64,000 nucleotides of DNA from Adiantum capillus-veneris (taxonomy: Eukaryota > Streptophyta > Polypodiopsida > Polypodiales > Pteridaceae), in the NCBI GenBank assembly GCA_014529385.2, contig CM043942.1, positions 28,509,469 through 28,573,468 on the forward strand, written 5' to 3'. The position numbers and the translations under genes were made by a program. The notes beneath the pieces were generated by a model that worked only from the letters and a program-made list of their open reading frames with translations, was not told the origin of the DNA and searched no databases. Shown in pieces: positions 20,280 through 29,657 of this stretch. Numbering within the stretch: the stretch's first letter is position 1; each line of letters starts with the position of its first letter.

Positions 20280-20968
20280 CTAATGCTTATTTTGTGTCCT
20301 GCAAAGAGAACATATACTCACAACACTGGACATTTGGATTGCAGCACAACCGTTACTCCAGCTGGACTACACTGCAAGGTTTGTTATTTCCATCCAACTC
20401 CCCATGACTATGCGTTTGCTTGGCGCAACACATAAACTCTACGGGGCAGGGCAAGGCTTCCGTTTCTTATAACTTTTGGAGAGATCACAGTGCCAACTCT
20501 CCACCATATTTTTGTATGGCACTTCTACATGCCGTGCACTGTTTACTTAATATCTTCAATTTATGGCACTTCACTACAAGATGAAATGTTTAACTATTCA
20601 CATTCCTTTTCTATAGCTCGAGCCATATATCGGCGTGTAGCTTGGACAATCCGAAAACATTTGTACCACATTTCAGGTCAGTGAAGCACTTCATTTTAAA
20701 TTGCAGTCATTGATGCTTTATCGATTTGCTTGTTTTAGAATTTTGTAGCTTGGTTCCTTCAGTTTCCTTTACTTGCATACTGCTTTCATAAGTATACAAT
20801 CGATGTCGACCAACATCTATATATATTAATTTTACATACAACTCTTTGACTAGTAAACACATGTAGTATATTGCAATCATAAATCCAAGTTTTTGCATCT
20901 TCACTTTTCACCTAAACAATTGATGCCATACTATATTTGTCCTCGTTTCTCCCATACTAGGTATCAAT
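20280..20968 (+). other. Upstream region of the Helitron; possible 5' exons
   Basis: No long frame. Splice-like borders occur: CTGCAAG|GTTTGT near 20380, a CACAG acceptor near 20488, and TTTCAG|GTCAGT near 20678. A polypyrimidine stretch with CTAG at about 20960 lies directly before the first ATG of the Rep ORF. These would fit a short spliced leader or N-terminal exons. Sequence alone cannot confirm it. Confidence 0.35.
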
Positions 20969-22753
20969 ATGAAGTTCCCAAGGCCTGCAAGGTTACAGTC
21001 CAAGCGTCATGATGCCAAGAAACGAACTGCAGCCAAGTTGAAAGCAGCTCACCGTCCAGATGCTAGGTCATGGTTTGAAATTACTCCATTATATAAAGAT
21101 TGGATCATGCAATGTGACATCCTCTCTCACAATCTAGAACTATGTCCTTCTTGCGCGATGACAAATCTCACGTACAACGACAAACGAGGCCGTGAGACAC
21201 ATGAAATAGACAGTCCTGTTGCACTCACTTCAGTATTATTGTTGAGCGCTTTGGAACACGCAGAAGTCAAATACTCATGGACGACGTGTACTTCTTGTAA
21301 AAGAACTAATTCCCATCAAAGATATATTGCCATTCATGCACCTGACTACATAGAGCGTATTCTCTCTGCTCGACAAATACACACACAAATGCTTAGCATT
21401 ATAGATGTATCAATCAGTGTGACAAAAACTACACATGCAATAGTTAGAGGATCACTAGAGCGGAGGTCATTGCTAGATAACCCACTAATATCTTGGTCGA
21501 GTGCTGCTAGTCTACACTCTACAAGTCATGAGCTATCCTCCTCAAGCATTTCAAATGTCCTGGCTTTCAATATCAAGAACAATCCCATATTGCAGAGATA
21601 TAAGTGCATGGCCGAACGACCACACAAAAGAATAGGGTTGTGCATATTGTCTGAAGAGGTTCTAGGAGAAATAATCCGTCATCATTCAGAGGTACAACCC
21701 TTCGACTTGATGGAGCAAGCCCAGAATAAAAACAACTTCTTGATTTTGGAAACATTGGCTGAGCCATCTAGACGACACGCATATACTACATACGACACGC
21801 ATGAGTTTGGTTCCATACATCTCCGTAACGAAGATATGCTTCTCAATCGTGTTGCTTCCTTCATGTACAATGGCTTGCCAAGCCAGATATCAGATTTCAA
21901 AGACATCACAATAGAGTCAGCTCTTTTTCCATTCTTCTTTCCTTATGGACATGGCCAGTACAATGGGCAGATTCGATTCAGTGACATTCGTATGATAATT
22001 CACACTCTATTCTTCTTGTATACATTGTACAAGCCATACCTCCTGCTAATGTACCAGTTGAAACAGGAAATTTTGATCGCGAACAGTACAACAACCACCA
22101 TTCTGCAGAGAGATATCGACAAGTACAAAAGATCACACAAGAATGCAAATGACGAGGAAGCCATAAGGAACATATTTCACTTCAATCTCCCAGTGACAAT
22201 TGCTGGCAGTCCATCCTGGCATAGACGTTCATTAAAGGATTTGATCACCATAGTTGATGCATGGGGTTTGCCAAACATATTCATTACTTTCACAGCTGAT
22301 GAAGTGACCGCCACAAAATGGAATGAGATCCCTACAATCGAGATGATAGCTCGGACATTCAACGTTGAGTTCTCTTGGAAAGATTGTCCAGTTCAATGTG
22401 CATTGCTCTTCCACAATCGATTAAAACAATTCATGAATCTCTATATCTTACAAGGAAACCAGATCCTGGGCCGAATTCATCACCACCTTGTACAGTATGA
22501 GATCCAAAACAGAGGATCCCTTCATGCCCATGTCATCCTATGGGTGGATGAGAACGACATCGAGCAAACAACATCAGAGATTTCTGCTCATATTTTTCAC
22601 TTACTAATGAAATACATGCAAGCACACTTCGTGAGCTCGTCCTTAAGAAACAAATGCATGTATGTCGCGATGCATGTCACGTCCACAGCCACAACGGCAA
22701 ATGCAAGTACGGATTTCCATACGACATTCAGTCAAATCCGTGTCCATCTCTAG
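20969..22753 (+). CDS. Helitron RepHel, N-terminal and Rep (HUH) part
   Basis: 594-codon frame. N-terminal region (residues 50-115) has paired Cys motifs, CPSC and CTSC, with an intervening His, typical of the RepHel N-terminal zinc-binding region. The Helitron-like N domain spans about 300-560: 'WHRRSLKDL', 'GLPNIFITFTADEVTATKWN', 'CALLFHNRLKQF', then the HUH motif SLHAHVILWVDE with His519 and His521, which bind the metal for strand nicking. From about residue 545 (near 22610) the true protein continues in another frame (KKQMHVC, KCKYGFPYD, KWMYYRPNS at 22648-22790), so the last 45 residues here are out of frame. The ATG follows a CTAG acceptor-like site, so upstream exons are possible. Confidence 0.85.
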   Translation: MKFPRPARLQSKRHDAKKRTAAKLKAAHRPDARSWFEITPLYKDWIMQCDILSHNLELCPSCAMTNLTYNDKRGRETHEIDSPVALTSVLLLSALEHAEVKYSWTTCTSCKRTNSHQRYIAIHAPDYIERILSARQIHTQMLSIIDVSISVTKTTHAIVRGSLERRSLLDNPLISWSSAASLHSTSHELSSSSISNVLAFNIKNNPILQRYKCMAERPHKRIGLCILSEEVLGEIIRHHSEVQPFDLMEQAQNKNNFLILETLAEPSRRHAYTTYDTHEFGSIHLRNEDMLLNRVASFMYNGLPSQISDFKDITIESALFPFFFPYGHGQYNGQIRFSDIRMIIHTLFFLYTLYKPYLLLMYQLKQEILIANSTTTTILQRDIDKYKRSHKNANDEEAIRNIFHFNLPVTIAGSPSWHRRSLKDLITIVDAWGLPNIFITFTADEVTATKWNEIPTIEMIARTFNVEFSWKDCPVQCALLFHNRLKQFMNLYILQGNQILGRIHHHLVQYEIQNRGSLHAHVILWVDENDIEQTTSEISAHIFHLLMKYMQAHFVSSSLRNKCMYVAMHVTSTATTANASTDFHTTFSQIRVHL

Positions 22754-22807
22754 ATTCCCATTCCTTGAAGTGGATGTACTATCGACCAAACTCACGATGA
22801 TCGGAAT

Positions 22808-24994
22808 GTGGTTCCGTACCATTCAACTGTTCTTCTACTTTGGGGTGCTCATATAAATATCCAACGTGTCACAAATTCATCTTTGTCGTATTATCTATTC
22901 AAGTACACAATGAAGACTGAAGATATTGGACCATTGAACATATCTGCAGAAACGGCCACCAAATTGGGTTTGGAAGGCCTCGACAAGATTAAACTGCAAC
23001 TGATAGCTGCTGCTCTTTTGACTAAGCCAATTTCTGCCACAGAAGCTTCATTGAACTGCTTACAGATTCCAATCATAACAAAAAGCGACGTTGTATTCTA
23101 CATAGATTCATCGCCTCCAGAACTCAGACAACATATCATGTCCAAATCACACAATGTTGTGATGCACCCTGTTGATTTGTATTGTGCTAGACCAACCACC
23201 CTTGAAACCTTGACATTCTTTGAGTACCACAAAAACCACATTATCGAAAAATGTCGTCAAAGTGCACAATCTACACCTTTGCTGGACAACTATGGCAATG
23301 CCATTAAACATCAGAAAAGATTAGTCAGGTTCACCGAATACCATCCAGGACACCACACAGAAGCCTTCTTCTACAACATCTTGCTACGTCATGTATGCTT
23401 TCGAAGAGAGACAGGGCTTCTATCAGCTAATACTACAATGGGCTCTTACTTCGTAGAGTGTCAATCAAGGGATTTGATCCAAAGCAATGAGGACTTGGAG
23501 ATGTACATTACAAAGTACACACAAAGAAACAAGCTAGTCAATGATCAAATCGATCAGCTTGTCCATATGATACTTCAAAAAATTGCATCGCGAAGAGCAA
23601 ATGAAACAATTACATCTTCAACAGATAATGACCCAGGCATGGACCACCACCGACTGAAGTCACTAGCCATATTGAAGGAGTTCGCTGCTGTAAATGACTC
23701 AGAACTCTCAACGGAACATTCAAATATATACAACAAATTTTTGAATGCCAAGAATGGCTTGCATGTCGTCACAGGGACACTGGGGAGCGGAAAAACACAT
23801 CTTATCATATATTTGACATATGAGTATGTCAGACGAAACATGAGCGTCATACTTGCTGCATCGACCAGAGCTGCAACAACAAGACTAAGCAGCATTGCAT
23901 CTACACTCCATTATCAATTCAAGATACCAACAAGAAATCAACAGTACCCTCTCTCTATTCATGAAACCGACGAACGATATTTGGATATAAAAGAAGCAGA
24001 TATTATAATCATAGATGAGCTGTCTATGTTAACACGGACCACTTTTGACCTTATCATAAGACAGATTGTCAATGTAAGAAGCGGCACATTGACAGATCCC
24101 TTCAACAGCACATGTATTCTCTTGCTCGGTGACCTTGCACAGTTGCCCCGAGTTTGTAAACACGCACGGGACCTTTGTGAAGCATGCCATATCACAAGCT
24201 CGGTGCACTGGCTGCATGCAACTTTCTACAAGATGTCATGCTTCGTACGACATGCAACGGACCCTGAACTCCTCCAATTCTTGACCATTATTCGTGAAAG
24301 AAGACCAACCACAGATGAGATCAACTGTACCTTGGGGGCATGCATTATAGATGAATCACATGTTCATGACTACATCAACGACTCCACTACAATAATTTGC
24401 ACTCATAGATCAGACGTCCAACACTACAACAACCTTGCCTTGAATAAGTTGTACAATCAAATTGACATTACAAAAGTTGACCTGAAGACGAACGCAGGTA
24501 ACATAAATGTACTTCAGCAATGGCTCCTAGACCATAAGCTCAACGAGCTGGACTCAATCGCAATTGGGGCTCGTTGCATGATCACTGAAAACATCGACTT
24601 AACAATCGGTGCAGCAAATGATGCAACATGTACTGTTGACGCCATAACGCATAACAACGAAGGTCAACTTATATGTATCGTTGTTCTCATTCATTGCACC
24701 GGTAAAAAGATGACACTTCGTCGAACAAAGCATAAACGAACTGCAGTCAATGGCGCATGGTTTCACAAATCCACATTCCCCTTGACACTTGCATATGCCA
24801 TGACTGGACACAAGGCACAGGGTGCAACAATTTCTACCAAAGTTCTTCTTATCTTCAGAGATGCATTTGCACCGGGGCTTGCATATGTCATGTTATCGCG
24901 AATCTCAGATCGTCGCAATCTCCGAATTCTCAATCTACCGACTCCTGATATATTTCTCCCTGTTCCACTCCATGTTATACACGGAACTCATTAA
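22808..24994 (+). CDS. Helitron RepHel, catalytic-Tyr and PIF1-like helicase part
   Basis: 728-codon frame. It begins with VVPYHSTVLLLWGAHINIQ (in frame from 22798) and SYYLFKYTMK, the Rep motif with tyrosines at residues 28, 29 and 33 that would attach to the nicked DNA. The SF1B helicase follows: Walker A GTLGSGKTH (~residue 323), Walker B DIIIIDELSML (~398), GDLAQLPRV (~440), TGHKAQGATI and YVMLSRISDRRNLRIL near the C-terminus. All helicase motifs look intact and the frame ends naturally at 24994. The first Met is internal to the ancestral protein: the part joining it to the upstream frame is broken by a frameshift near 22795. A strong splice donor (GTATGT, 24997) follows the stop by two bases. 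Confidence 0.9.
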   Translation: MVPYHSTVLLLWGAHINIQRVTNSSLSYYLFKYTMKTEDIGPLNISAETATKLGLEGLDKIKLQLIAAALLTKPISATEASLNCLQIPIITKSDVVFYIDSSPPELRQHIMSKSHNVVMHPVDLYCARPTTLETLTFFEYHKNHIIEKCRQSAQSTPLLDNYGNAIKHQKRLVRFTEYHPGHHTEAFFYNILLRHVCFRRETGLLSANTTMGSYFVECQSRDLIQSNEDLEMYITKYTQRNKLVNDQIDQLVHMILQKIASRRANETITSSTDNDPGMDHHRLKSLAILKEFAAVNDSELSTEHSNIYNKFLNAKNGLHVVTGTLGSGKTHLIIYLTYEYVRRNMSVILAASTRAATTRLSSIASTLHYQFKIPTRNQQYPLSIHETDERYLDIKEADIIIIDELSMLTRTTFDLIIRQIVNVRSGTLTDPFNSTCILLLGDLAQLPRVCKHARDLCEACHITSSVHWLHATFYKMSCFVRHATDPELLQFLTIIRERRPTTDEINCTLGACIIDESHVHDYINDSTTIICTHRSDVQHYNNLALNKLYNQIDITKVDLKTNAGNINVLQQWLLDHKLNELDSIAIGARCMITENIDLTIGAANDATCTVDAITHNNEGQLICIVVLIHCTGKKMTLRRTKHKRTAVNGAWFHKSTFPLTLAYAMTGHKAQGATISTKVLLIFRDAFAPGLAYVMLSRISDRRNLRILNLPTPDIFLPVPLHVIHGTH

Positions 24995-25003
24995 AAGTAT
25001 GTT

Positions 25004-25217
25004 GGTGGCTAGTAAATCATGGACTCTAATAGTTCATAAAATTTCCATATACCTTTGTTTTCCAGCATCTGTGCAAAAAATAATCTATAAAAATATAACT
25101 GATGTCTCAAGAGTTTTTCCATTTTTTTGGTGGCTACTAAATCATGTACTCTAATAGTTCATAAAATTTCCATATATCTTTGTTTTCCAGCATCTGTGCA
25201 AAAAATAGTCTATAAAC
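25004..25217 (+). repeat. ~125-bp duplication carrying an intron 3' end
   Basis: The block GGTGGCTA-TAAATCATG, ACTCTAATAGTTCATAAAAT, CCATATA-CTTTGTTTTCCAG, CATCTGTGCAAAAAATA occurs at 25004-25093 and again at 25130-25217. Each copy holds a pyrimidine-rich acceptor (TTTGTTTTCCAG at 25065 and 25190). With the donor at 24997 this looks like a 3'-UTR intron with a duplicated acceptor. Confidence 0.8.
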
Positions 25218-25286
25218 TGTCATTAACTTGCACTGCATTCTTTGTAGCGTTATCTTGCGCTCTACTTTTGTCTTGATTCTTATTAA

Positions 25287-25320
25287 CACTTTCTCAGTGC
25301 TTCTGCACTGAGAAAGTGTG
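25287..25320 (+). other. Perfect 15-bp stem-loop
   Basis: ACACTTTCTCAGTGC, loop TTCT, then GCACTGAGAAAGTGT. It lies 20 bases before the terminal hairpin of the Helitron. The words CTTCTCAGTGC and GCAGAAGC recur in the 20 bases between. It may be part of the termination signal, or a partial duplicate of it. Confidence 0.85.
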
Positions 25321-25340
25321 CTTCTCAGTGCAGAAGCATT

Positions 25341-25383
25341 GTAGAATTGTGCTTCTCCGCAATTCTACTATTGGTTTTTCTAG
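25341..25383 (+). other. Helitron 3' terminus: hairpin plus CTAG
   Basis: Stem GTAGAATTGTG / CGCAATTCTAC (11 pairs, one G-T wobble) with a 6-nt loop, an 11-nt spacer, then CTAG at 25380-25383 followed by T. Helitrons end with a short hairpin 10-12 nt before CTRR and insert before T. The position, 390 bp after the helicase stop, also fits. Not proven without a second copy or an empty site. Confidence 0.7.
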
Positions 25384-25438
25384 TATGAACTCTAACCATG
25401 TGACCATTGCAGGCAACATAAATAACGAAGAGGATAAA

Positions 25439-26741
25439 ATGAGCAATTCAAAGGTATACTGCTCTATAAACCATATCACATTATGATCCTGCAATGCACA
25501 CAAAATACTGATCGCATTTGTATAACCTTGCAGAGACTTGTTACCCTTTTCAAGCAAAACATTGCCTCAAAGAAAAAACCCCAAATCGAATCACGTCGGT
25601 ATCCAACAGAGAGACAAATGCATCTACTTGACCTGGCAGGTTGCCAGCCGGACACTTACGTCAACGGTTTTGCAAACTATGCTGAACTGCGATTGTTAAT
25701 AGACAAATCCGTAAAGTAGCTCGAACAAAACAAGAGCATAGGTATTAAAAGAGCAATAGGTCACCTCTACACAAATGCAATTTTCTCTTTTTTTTCCCAT
25801 CTTCTCATTGCTTTAAACATTAAAAAAACATGCTTTTTTACAAGGAAAACAAATTTGTTGTCCCTTCTAATACTCCTTTTCTTTCTAGGTCTAATGAAAG
25901 AGATCATTTGCAAACTATCTATAGAGATTGACGTGCCCGAGGATCTCATGACAGTCGAGGATGGTAATCGTCTGCTTCAATTGAAGACACCAATAAAGCC
26001 CTACATTCTTGAGATGTTGCACTATGGCTACGATGTCGCGCTCGAGGAACTCTTAGATACAACGAACAATGACGCAAGTGAGATCTTCGCAAGCTTCAAG
26101 AGACAGTGCAACAACGAGCCACCATCAATTACAGAACAAAAGCTGACGTGGCAACACAACAAGGATGTTTACAAAGCACGATTTGGAAGTGACTATCCAT
26201 ACTTTCATCAACATCGACAACCCACCCACAGGTGACACCACCATGAAAAAAAAATTCAAGAAATACCCCGCTCGATTATATAGTCTAATACTCTCAAGCT
26301 TCAGCATGTAATCTTACATTAATCCTGTTTCTTTCTTTCTTGCTTTTGTTGTGCAGAACAGGACAACAAGCCTCAAGTTCTGCTTCTCGACCACGACAAT
26401 CAACCGAGCAAAAAACAACGGACATTGAATACACAGTCTACTCCATCACATGCCGCCAAAACGGACGAAAGTACATAGGTGTCACAAACAATTTTGAAAG
26501 ACGAAAGGCAGAGCACATTCGACAACCACCTTCAAAAATGCGATCCGACGTTAATCGCTACCAACCATTCGAAGAAAACTTCATTTTTGACATACTTTCC
26601 GTCTCCAAGAATTTACATGTAGCACGTGCATTAGAAAAAAATACACATAGTAGTACAAGTTCATTTGGATATAATATTCTACGAGCTCATCCCCCTCACT
26701 GCAAGAAATACATGTTCTTGAAACAAAAAAGAAAGATCTGA
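25439..26741 (+). CDS. Spliced gene with C-terminal GIY-YIG nuclease domain
   Basis: Proposed exons: 25439-25453 (ATG, MSNSK), 25534-25710, about 25903-26231 (25889 is an alternative start) and 26357-26741. Introns have GT...AG borders (GTATAC, GTAAAG, GTGACA; TTGCAG, TGTGCAG). The first and last junctions keep frame exactly, while the second is unresolved. The last exon carries the nuclease: YTVYSITC, KYIGVTNNFERRKAEH, PFEENFIFDIL, RALEKN and FGYN, which supplies the Tyr, YIG, Arg, Glu and Asn of a GIY-YIG active site. GIY-YIG enzymes cut DNA. In eukaryotes they occur in Slx1, in homing endonucleases and in Penelope-like retroelements. The upstream exons (IEIDVPEDLMTVEDGNRLLQ and following, helical) match nothing I know. 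An acceptor at 25412 hints at an upstream leader exon inside or beside the Helitron. It could be a Helitron-encoded accessory gene, a captured gene or an independent neighbour. Confidence 0.65.
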
Positions 26742-28518
26742 ATTATCCTTGTCGCTGTCATGCACGTCTCAATGAAATCTGATTTTTTTTCTGTCTGCTA
26801 ACACAACATCCTTTTTCTCTCTTTTTCCCCAATTATTCTGCACAAAACAACAAGTAAACATTCGCAAGATTCCCATCAAGTAGTATTACTCATATATTGT
26901 TAAGAAACTCATATCAATCTCTATTGTTCCATATTTAAATCAATTTTGGGTCCTCCCATTTAAACGGAAAAAAAAACCAAGCGCCATATTCTCGTCACAA
27001 AGAAAAAAACGTACCATTTCTCAAATCTACATATGCTTTTCACAGAGTGCGAGCATTGGCAAACTAGTCATGCTCCTTCTTCTTTCAGATGTTAAATGTC
27101 AATTTCCATATGCGCTATTGTATTCTATAGATGTTACATAGCAAAGGCCCACCAAGCAAGACTAGTTCCCTTTTGTGCTTCTCTACAAATTTACCTCAAA
27201 GGTACCCCCATCATCAAATTGTCTTCACAGGCTCTTTCTTGCCTTGGTCTAATCCAGCAACTTGTGCCCCATATCCACTTTTATTCCACCCCAACTCTCT
27301 GAAAAGAAAGAAACATTATTCATTAACCAATCCACGTAACATCAAACACCATCCCCCCACAATCTTATGCTCTTGGCTCAAGATGCACAGCAATTCTACC
27401 CTTGTCAACCCTTTTCCCTTTCACACTTACACACTCCACCTAGCCACTCATATGCATATCCTATCGCACTTCTTATCCTAACACCCTATGATTACCGCAT
27501 ATTATCACCCATCATCACCTCAATCTAATCCAATCATCAAACACTCTAATCTCATTTATGCTTCTTCTTTTTTCTTCGTCCCTAACGCCTACTTCTCGGT
27601 CGCCTCTTTACATGACAAAGTGTAGGCACCATAGACAAGGTCTATCCATGTAGGGTAACATCACCCTCAATATGTTGTGATGCATTTTGTTCTAAGGTTG
27701 TACCACACTTTTACTTTACACTCTTTCTCAAAGTGAATGAAGAACATGCTTGATCTTTGCAATTCAAAGGCATCTAGCCTAGGAGCAACAACCCATGTAA
27801 CATCAAAATATTATCACAATCTAATCCGATGCTATGCACATGCATCAAGATTCATGGCCACATCACATGTACTTGACTAAATTGCACCCTCTCATGCTAT
27901 GCTTTGCTTATCTTAGCGTTCTCCCCATTCACTTTATCTCTTCTCAATTTTTTATTCTCATTGGCCACATTAACCTCACCTTCACCCCCTCACTCATTAA
28001 ACCATTTCATCATTCTTTCCAAGGTACAAGAGAGAAACTTTTATGCTCCTCTCTTGTCGCATAAAGGTGGGCAAAATGCTCTCCTTTCAAGTTTCAAGGG
28101 TATACTTTGCCACCAAATTATCCAACCACTTTTCGAATTTGCGAGCTCCGCTCCGATGTTAAATTGTTGAGGCCAGGGACAGCTTTTGGTTCACCTTTTT
28201 TCTTTACCTAGAAAAGCACAATCTCTCCCTCTCATCACCCTTTTCTCGAGCTCGAGAAATTGAGGGAGATGGACCTTAGTAGACCACACTATTTGAGCTC
28301 CTATTCTAAATTTTAGCCACCCAAAGGAGAATTCATGGGCAAGCATTTGAGTTTGGAAAGTGTGAAACATGCTTTTGCACAAGTAGAAAGCAATTCCCAT
28401 GCCTCCAATCATGAAGAATTTGGATATGCCTAGAGAATGTTAAGTAAACTTGCTCCAAACTTCGAGCAAGATTGTCAATGCGTTAGAAAAAAACAAGGTT
28501 ATCAAGCTAGGCCCAGTG
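26742..28518. other. No gene seen
   Basis: About 1.8 kb, C/T-rich on the plus strand between 27100 and 28150. Frames up to 116 codons overlap each other and show no domain. A minus-strand 73-codon frame (28412-28191, GIAFYLCKSMFHTFQTQMLA...) lies just before the repeat that follows and shares its neighbourhood (the GTTATCAAGCTAG end at 28500), so it may belong to the duplicated locus. Confidence 0.5.
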
Positions 28519-29458
28519 TCTTCTTGAGATTGGAAGTTAAGGTGGGCTCTTAGAGTCTTCTTTTATATCAAGCCTAAACAAAGGTTGCCATGTGGCTTTG
28601 TTTTCTTTTTTTTCCCGTTTTTTTCAATACTCATAAATGTGAGTTGTAACATATTCACATCAAAAAAGAATTATATAGGGTAAAATCCCATACTCAAGGA
28701 CATTGAAATCGTGCAGGCAATTGTTGGAGCGACACTCAAACGACACTAATTGGCAGAGGTGCAAAGGATGGAGTGGATCATTCTTCCTTGCAAGCTAGGC
28801 GGTTTCGCTTGCGGTGGAGGATGCAGGTTTCGTGATAGCAGTTTAGATATTTGGATGCAAAAAAATAAAGATAACCGATTTAATACACACCCAATTCATT
28901 TACAAGACACATGCGCACGGGGTCTGATCCACCCTCTTACGAATAGAAATGCTCCATCTCAGATTTCCTTGTCCACTAATTCAAACAGAGGCGGATGCTT
29001 GTTGGGGGGTGGTATGTTTTATTACAAGAGCCTGTCCGCTTATGGGGGCAAAACCGAGCCAAGGCATCAAAGTACCAGAGTTTAAAAGTGCAAGGCTAAC
29101 AAGGGAGCAAACCTGACACAAAGATCACAGCTAATCTAGGAGTCACCCAACTATAGGAAAACTACAAGATAGATAGAGTTAAGAACAGAAAGGGAGCCGA
29201 CATGCAAAGGGATGCCACCATAAAGAGAGAGTTGGCACCTCGTCCCCACATGTCCACCAAGTTGTCGTAAGCTAGGCAACCAAAGCCAACAAAGAAACCA
29301 TCACAAAGTGACCCGTAGACCATCCGAGAACCATCCCACCCATCAATGTTCTCCACAAAAGCCCCAGCAAGGGCATATGCAAGATTGCCAATGCATGGGA
29401 TATGTTTAGAGAAGGTTTAGTAAACTTGCTCGTGGGAAAGAACAAGGTTATCAAGCTA
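28519..29458. repeat. Tandem duplication unit 1 (~0.94 kb)
   Basis: Begins GTCTTCTTGAGATTGGAAG and aligns with 30518-31330: shared blocks include TAAGGTGGGCTCTTAG, AATACTCATAAATGTGAGTT, TTCCTTGCAAGCTAGGCGGT, ACAGAGGCGGATGCTTGTTG and CCCACCCATCAATGTTCTCC. It contains an A-tailed retroposon end on the minus strand (poly-T 28600-28625). The end AACAAGGTTATCAAGCTAG also occurs just before the unit (28490-28512), which shows that the units were joined head to tail. Confidence 0.8.
29162..29376 (-). pseudogene. Conserved unknown frame in repeat unit 1
   Basis: Minus-strand frame with ALAGAFVENIDGWDGS, CDGFFVGFGCLAYDNLVDMW and G-GANSLFMVASLC. The same protein text, with changes that mostly preserve frame, is found at 31336-31082. 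No known family recognised. It may be an exon of an unidentified gene or retroposon carried in the duplicated segment. Confidence 0.35.
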
Positions 29459-29476
29459 GTGTCTTTTTTTTTTTTT

Positions 29477-29496
29477 CAAAACTCACAATGGTGAGT
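29477..29496 (-). other. LINE 3'-end stem-loop before the A-tail
   Basis: ACTCAC-AATG-GTGAGT (29481-29496), then TTTTGAAAAAA on the minus strand. Equivalent stems lie at 28629-28644 and 30611-30626 (ACTCA-TAAATG-TGAGT) and at 46639-46653 on the plus strand (CTCAC-ACATT-GTGAG). In LINEs such 3' hairpins can serve as the RT recognition site. Confidence 0.65.
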
Positions 29497-29657
29497 AGAT
29501 TATATTAGCAAGAACATAGAATTACAAATTCCTGCCATCACGAGCCATGACATCATCATATGATCATAGATATATCGGCTTCTCGAGGAGCCACCCCAAT
29601 GATGATGGATGGGTCCTCATCAATACCCATTCAGATCAGTCATTAGGGCACCCAAGG

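Larger units (their letters stand above)
20969..25383 (+). mobile_element. Autonomous-type Helitron (Rep-helicase), 5' end not placed
   Basis: Encodes the two hallmark enzymes of rolling-circle transposons, a HUH Rep nuclease and a PIF1-like helicase, totalling about 1300 codons, a normal length for plant RepHel. The 3' end is predicted at 25380-25383 (CTAG followed by T), preceded by an 11-bp hairpin (25341-25368) and 11 nt, the standard Helitron terminus. The expected 5' TC end preceded by A was not identified. The protein is split by two frameshifts (near 22610 and 22795), so this copy is probably not active. It is surrounded by unrelated repeats. Confidence 0.85.

Noticed and set aside
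27055-27080. Second possible Helitron end (AAACTAGT) downstream of the GIY-YIG gene
   Set aside because: Only a 3-bp stem lies before it, far weaker than the hairpin plus CTAG at 25341-25383.
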